Below, in pieces: positions 30,532-34,505 of a stretch of 34,505 nucleotides of DNA. Source of the DNA: Vitrella brassicaformis. Lineage: Eukaryota; Sar; Vitrellaceae. The stretch covers positions 10,269 through 44,773 of the forward strand of contig CDMY01000559.1 in assembly GCA_001179505.1 (NCBI GenBank), in the 5' to 3' direction. The translations under genes were made by a program, and so were the position numbers. The stretch's first letter is position 1, and every line of letters begins with the position of its first letter. Below the pieces are notes generated by a model. It was not told the origin of the DNA and made no database searches. It was given only the letters and a program-made list of their open reading frames with translations.

Positions 30532-32064
30532 CAGCCCAGCGAAAACACGGAGCAGGCGGGGGGGAGGGCGTGGGTCGACGTGGTCAATACCAGAAGGGAG
30601 GCGGCTACACCGGCGGCGAGCGGATCGTCAAACGGAGCGGCACAGGCGGCACAACCGAGGAGGCAAAGCAACAACAACAATACCCGCCCGAGGACCAGCA
30701 GCACGGCGTCCCGCGCCAATATGTCTCTCGCAACACGACGACAGAGGCGGCAGCACGGCAGAAGACAACGGCAAATATACCTCCCGAGAGGCTTCCAGCT
30801 CCCCAGATCGGTGGCCCGGCGGCCTCAGCGCAGCAGGGGCGGACAACCAGCCATGCGGTCGCCCAACCCCTTTCAAGCGCTGGAGACCATTGACGAGGAG
30901 GAGGCAGCCGCAGACGAGTCCGCCACACAACAGCCCCAGCAGCGCAGCGGGCGGGAGTGGCGGCCCGTCAACCGGCCAGCCGCTTCGCCAGAGGCAACCG
31001 CCCCCACTGAGCAGCCCGCCACCCAGCCACCCGCACCACCAGGGCCTACCAGAGGCGCCAGGCGGCCCACCAGCCAACAAGCCGCCCGGCCAGAAGCCGT
31101 CGCACCCACCGAACGGTCCGCCGCCCACCCGGACACACCACCAAGAACCAGCAGGAGCGTCTGGCGAGCCGTGAGCCAGCAGCATGCCCGACAGCCCGCC
31201 TCAAGCAGCGTGCAAGAGGGAGAAGCGCCTGAGCGCGAGTGCGAGTACATAGAGGGGGATTATCAGTATGGGGAGGAGCAAGAGGACCAAGACGAGAGCC
31301 AAGAGGAGCGGGGCAGCTCACAGCAAGAAAACCCCCTAACGGAATCGAACCCACACTCAATGCACCCTCGTGCTTCTCACTCGGGTGAGTGTCGGCATCG
31401 ATCCCAACCCCACACGCAACATCCTCCGCCCCACACACGACAAGGATGGCGCCCCACCACGTACCCAGGCGCACCACCATCGGCCCCCACACTCGTCCGG
31501 CGCCCCAGAACCCAGCGACACGCCGCCTCAGGGCATGAGGCGGGCGTATGGATCCCGATGCAGAGAAGGGCGCCGCCAGGACAACCAGCACAGCCGCCGA
31601 CACACATATGGGTGGCAATTAGAGGTCGCCCACCAGGCCTGGCCCCACCATCCCAACAGCCCTCTCAACAGCCCTCTCAACCGTCTCAACCACCTCCACA
31701 ACCCCCTCAGCCGCCAACAGGCGCAGACAACCACGCCAGCAACACGAGAGGGGGCAGAGGCGGCAGACGAGGCGGCCGAGGGTCAGGGAGAGGACGGGGG
31801 AGGGGGCGAGGCGGGGGGCGAGGGCGTGTCGCGCCGAGAGGAGGAGGAGGCGGCGATGGCGGGGACCCCGACGGGCCAGGCGACGACACGGGTGGGGGCG
31901 GCGATGGGGGAGACCACAATGAGGGCGGCAGCCGCCGCGCCACATCAGCACGCAACGGCACGCGTGGGGCGACCAAGACGATCCCGGAAAGAGGGCTGGC
32001 GTTCCTGAGGAACCGCACAGAAGAGCAGCACACGGCGACCTGGCGCATGGGCATCCCGACGTAG
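30532..32064 (+). CDS. Pro/Gln- and Arg/Gly-rich ORF of the retrotransposon (gag-like?)
   Basis: Open in the same frame from the first stop (30529-30531) to TAG 32062-32064, 510 codons. There is no ATG at its head, so it would need readthrough of the first TAG or reinitiation further in. Composition is low-complexity: Ala/Gln/Arg, then Pro-rich with a duplicated 35-residue module (about 30965-31056 and 31082-31160, both with PEA-APTE), an acidic patch (about 31220-31320), and an RGG-box tract (about 31749-31855). RGG tracts bind RNA, so a nucleocapsid-like role is plausible. The final residues (TWRMGIPT) run up to the stop directly before sequence that continues the reverse transcriptase region. 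Confidence 0.65.
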   Translation, partial: QPSENTEQAGGRAWVDVVNTRREAATPAASGSSNGAAQAAQPRRQSNNNNTRPRTSSTASRANMSLATRRQRRQHGRRQRQIYLPRGFQLPRSVARRPQRSRGGQPAMRSPNPFQALETIDEEEAAADESATQQPQQRSGREWRPVNRPAASPEATAPTEQPATQPPAPPGPTRGARRPTSQQAARPEAVAPTERSAAHPDTPPRTSRSVWRAVSQQHARQPASSSVQEGEAPERECEYIEGDYQYGEEQEDQDESQEERGSSQQENPLTESNPHSMHPRASHSGECRHRSQPHTQHPPPHTRQGWRPTTYPGAPPSAPTLVRRPRTQRHAASGHEAGVWIPMQRRAPPGQPAQPPTHIWVAIRGRPPGLAPPSQQPSQQPSQPSQPPPQPPQPPTGADNHASNTRGGRGGRRGGRGSGRGRGRGRGGGRGRVAPRGGGGGDGGDPDGPGDDTGGGGDGGDHNEGGSRRATSARNGTRGATKTIPERGLAFLRNRTEEQHTATWRMGIPT

Positions 32065-34505
32065 GCGAGGATCCCCCCACAGGCAAAGCTCAGCCTATGG
32101 GACGTGATGGAGGCGGCTGACGCGTTGGTCAGCCCCGACGGCGACACCAACCAGCTGGACGACGGGTTCCTCCTGTTTCTGTACATCCCTTCGTTACTGC
32201 TGTTCCCAACCAAGAGAGGAGGGGCGGGAGGGAGGAGGAAGTGGGAGCGGAGATTTCGGCTGTTTTCGGAAGGGGAATGGGAGCTGCTGCTACGAGAGGG
32301 GGCCGATTTCGCACCGAAGAGCACCGAGACGACACCGGCCATCCACCCCACACCCGCCCACCCCACCCACGACACGGCAACGCAGAGGGCGTTCATGACA
32401 GCCAAGCGGCTAGTGGAGCTTGGGGAGTTCACACGAGCGGCCAAGAAGCTGGACTCCACCCCAGTCGCCCCAGCCACGGAGGAGACATACGCCAAGCTGC
32501 AAGCCCTTCACCCCTCACGCAACACGCCCGTCACCAAGCCGGACATCAACGTGGAGCCCGCGGCACTCGACGTCCCACCCAAGGTGCTCGCGAAGGCACT
32601 CCGCTCAGCAGCAAAAGGCGCAGCACCAGGGCCGTCCGGCTGGCGGTTCGAGCATCTGCTGGGCTACCTCAACTCGTCGAAGCAAGGGCTCCGGCAGGGA
32701 GAGGAGCGCATCCCCTTCCCCAAGATCATCAGACGGCTGCTGAGCGCGAAGCTCCCACAGCTTGTCACCAAGCTGCTCGGCACTGCGAATCTGATGGCGC
32801 TGACGAAAGGGCCCAGCAAGGTGCGGCCGGTGGCGGTAGGGGATGCAGTGCGGCGATGGGTGACGAGAGCAGTGTGCATGCAGTACAAAAACAAGATGGC
32901 CGCCTACTTTGCCCCCCTCCAGTGCGCAGTCGGCACCCCAGCAGGCAACGAGAAGCTGTTCAAAGCCGCCGAGACCTTCATCCAGAGCCGGAGGGAGGGC
33001 GAGAAGCGACTGCTTACGACGCTGGATTGCACAAACGCCTTCAACGAGGTGGACCGTCAAGCGATCGTCAACGAACTCGCCAGCCAGTTCCCTGAGCTCT
33101 TCCACTTCCTCTGGCAGTTCTATGGAGAGCCGGCGGAGCTGTGGTATCGACTTGCAGACGGCAGGGTGAGGACCATCCTGAGCCAGCAAGGCACTCAGCA
33201 AGGAGACCCGGCCGGCCCCTTCCTCTTCTGCCTGGCCCTCCAGCCGGTGCTCAAGGCCATCCAAGCCAGCTACCCACGCGCCCTCATACAAGCCTTCATG
33301 GACGATATCACACCGGGGGCCGACGAGAGTGAGGCAGATGGGGTGGTGAACAAAGCGGAGGAAGAGCTGCAGACCATCAGCCTCAAGCTGGCCAGGAAGA
33401 AGAGCAAGGCGTACGGCCCCCACTGGACGGACAGCGAGCCACCACCGGACGACCTGCTGCCTGGCTTTGAGAGGGAGGGGCTCTCGGGTGAGGGCATTGA
33501 CATCCTGGGTGGGGCAATAGGGACGGACGGCTACGTCGCTAACAAGCTGCAGAGCGTCCTCGACTCCCACCGCCCCCTCATCGAACGACTCAACGCGTTC
33601 GCACACGAGCAGCGGCAGGACTCATCGCTTCTCTTCCGCTCTTGCGCAGTCCCACGGCTGTATTACTGGCTTCGTCTCCTTTCCCAGCGCCCTTTAACCA
33701 CCGAGGTCACGGCGCTAATGAGGGACGAGGAGGTCATGAATGCAGCCATCGCCATCCACGGGCTGGGAGAGGAGGACTCCACCGAGCCGCAGCGACGACA
33801 GATGGCGCTACCAGTGAGAGAGGGGGGAATGGGTATCACGGCGGCGAGCGCCATCCTGCCGGCGGCATATCTCGGCTGCACCGCTGTGACGCTGCCATAC
33901 GTGTGGAGACACTACCAGCTGGCGCCATGGATGCCACAGGGGGAGGGAGGGGGGGAGGGAGGGGGGGATGGAGGGGAGGACGGAGCGGCAGCTTTACTGC
34001 AGCTGCCATGGCTACGGGCTGCGGAGGCGGCAAGAGAGAAGCTACTGGAGAAGCTGCCAGAGACGGAGGTGCCCACGCTGGCCAAGCTGCTGGAGGGACG
34101 CACAAAGCCACGGCTGCAACACGATCTGACGGCCAGCCTGATGCGCATCGAAGCAGACGCCCTGCTGGACGAGTTCGGCGAGGAGTCAAGAGACCGCGCA
34201 CGGCTGAGAAGCTGCCGAGGCCCAGGAGCTAGCGGCTGGCTGACGACGGTCTCGGCGCACCCGGGCCTCCGCTTTACCAACGAGGAATTCGTCACCTGCT
34301 GCCGTCTGAGGATCGGCGCCACCCAACACCCCTCACTCGCATCGGACTTCTGCTCGTGCGGCAAACCGCTGGATCCCTACGGTGACCACATCCTCTGCTG
34401 CGGCACAGGCAACGAGCGCATCTGGCGGCACGACCTGCTGTGCGAGGAGTGGCGACGCATCATCAGGAGCGTCCAGATCGCCGTCGACCGAGAGGTCAAC
34501 CTGGC
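32065..34505 (+). CDS. Reverse transcriptase of a non-LTR retrotransposon, RLE type, 3' end beyond window
   Basis: 813 codons open from the second TAG to the right edge. The first ATG is at 32107, but similarity to the family seems to begin upstream of it (ARIPPQAKLSLWD). Reverse transcriptase blocks in order (numbered from 32065): KGAAPGPSGWRFEHL; KVRPVAVGDAVRRW; motif A LDCTNAFNEVD with Asp321; motif B QQGTQQGDPAGPFLF; motif C FMDD with Asp413 and Asp414, in place of the commoner YADD. A Gly/Glu-rich insert lies at 33940-33990. At the end is a zinc-knuckle: Cys763, Cys765, His775, Cys778/779, then RHD. This is the usual lead-in to the restriction-like endonuclease, which is cut off by the window. 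The domain order places it with early-branching non-LTR elements of the R2/NeSL/Utopia type; the exact clade is inference. The catalytic aspartates are intact, so the enzyme may be functional if translated. Confidence 0.9.

Noticed and set aside
29896-34505. TAG reassigned to an amino acid in this organism
   Set aside because: The PDI-like gene and the permease both end at TAG exactly where the protein family should end.

Overview
The window is nuclear DNA from a eukaryote. Five protein genes resolve into chains of exons separated by short GT-AG introns (39 to 194 nt, mostly 45 to 80), with reading phase kept at every junction. One of them, a fabH-type ketoacyl-ACP synthase, begins with a signal peptide followed by a transit-peptide-like stretch. 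That is the usual bipartite address for a complex (secondary) plastid. An alveolate or stramenopile alga fits best, and a chromerid such as Vitrella is my guess; the species itself is inference. Genes stop at TAA, TAG and TGA, so the nuclear code looks standard.

Layout. 1-3.2 kb is a graveyard of mobile DNA: a 304-bp repeat that recurs at 11.76 kb, a PIF1/Helitron-type helicase relic and a Ty1/copia reverse transcriptase relic. 3.27-4.97 kb (+) is an arylsulfotransferase-like gene whose 5' end I cannot find. 5.28-6.09 kb (-) is the 3' end of a non-LTR retrotransposon with a restriction-like endonuclease. 6.29-8.99 kb (-) is a 13-exon, 614-residue protein disulfide isomerase relative. 9.1-12.2 kb is repeats. 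12.39-14.40 kb (+) is a 10-exon amino acid/auxin permease family transporter of 503 residues. 14.4-16.9 kb is intergenic and holds a second retrotransposon 3' end. 16.92-18.85 kb (-) is the 11-exon plastid fabH of 439 residues. 18.9-21.7 kb is repeat-rich and carries SINE-like elements. 21.73-25.06 kb (+) is a 15-exon LENG8/Thp3-like SAC3-family gene of 777 residues. 26.5-27.7 kb (+) is an unresolved membrane-protein gene between two copies of a simple-sequence-rich repeat.

29.9 kb to the right edge is the most striking part: a GC-rich non-LTR retrotransposon read in a single frame. A RING-finger ORF, a Pro/Gly/Arg-rich ORF with an RGG tract, and a long reverse transcriptase ORF follow one another, separated only by two in-frame TAG codons. 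The last ORF runs off the window inside its zinc-knuckle/endonuclease region. The two 3'-end relics at 5.3-6.1 and 16.0-16.3 kb appear to come from the same broad family, so the window holds the 5' and middle parts of a long copy and two truncated 3' tails.

The host genes do not form a pathway or operon. They are unrelated housekeeping-type functions: plastid fatty acid initiation, thiol or chaperone chemistry, amino acid transport, mRNA processing and sulfate-ester chemistry. Transposon debris lies between them.
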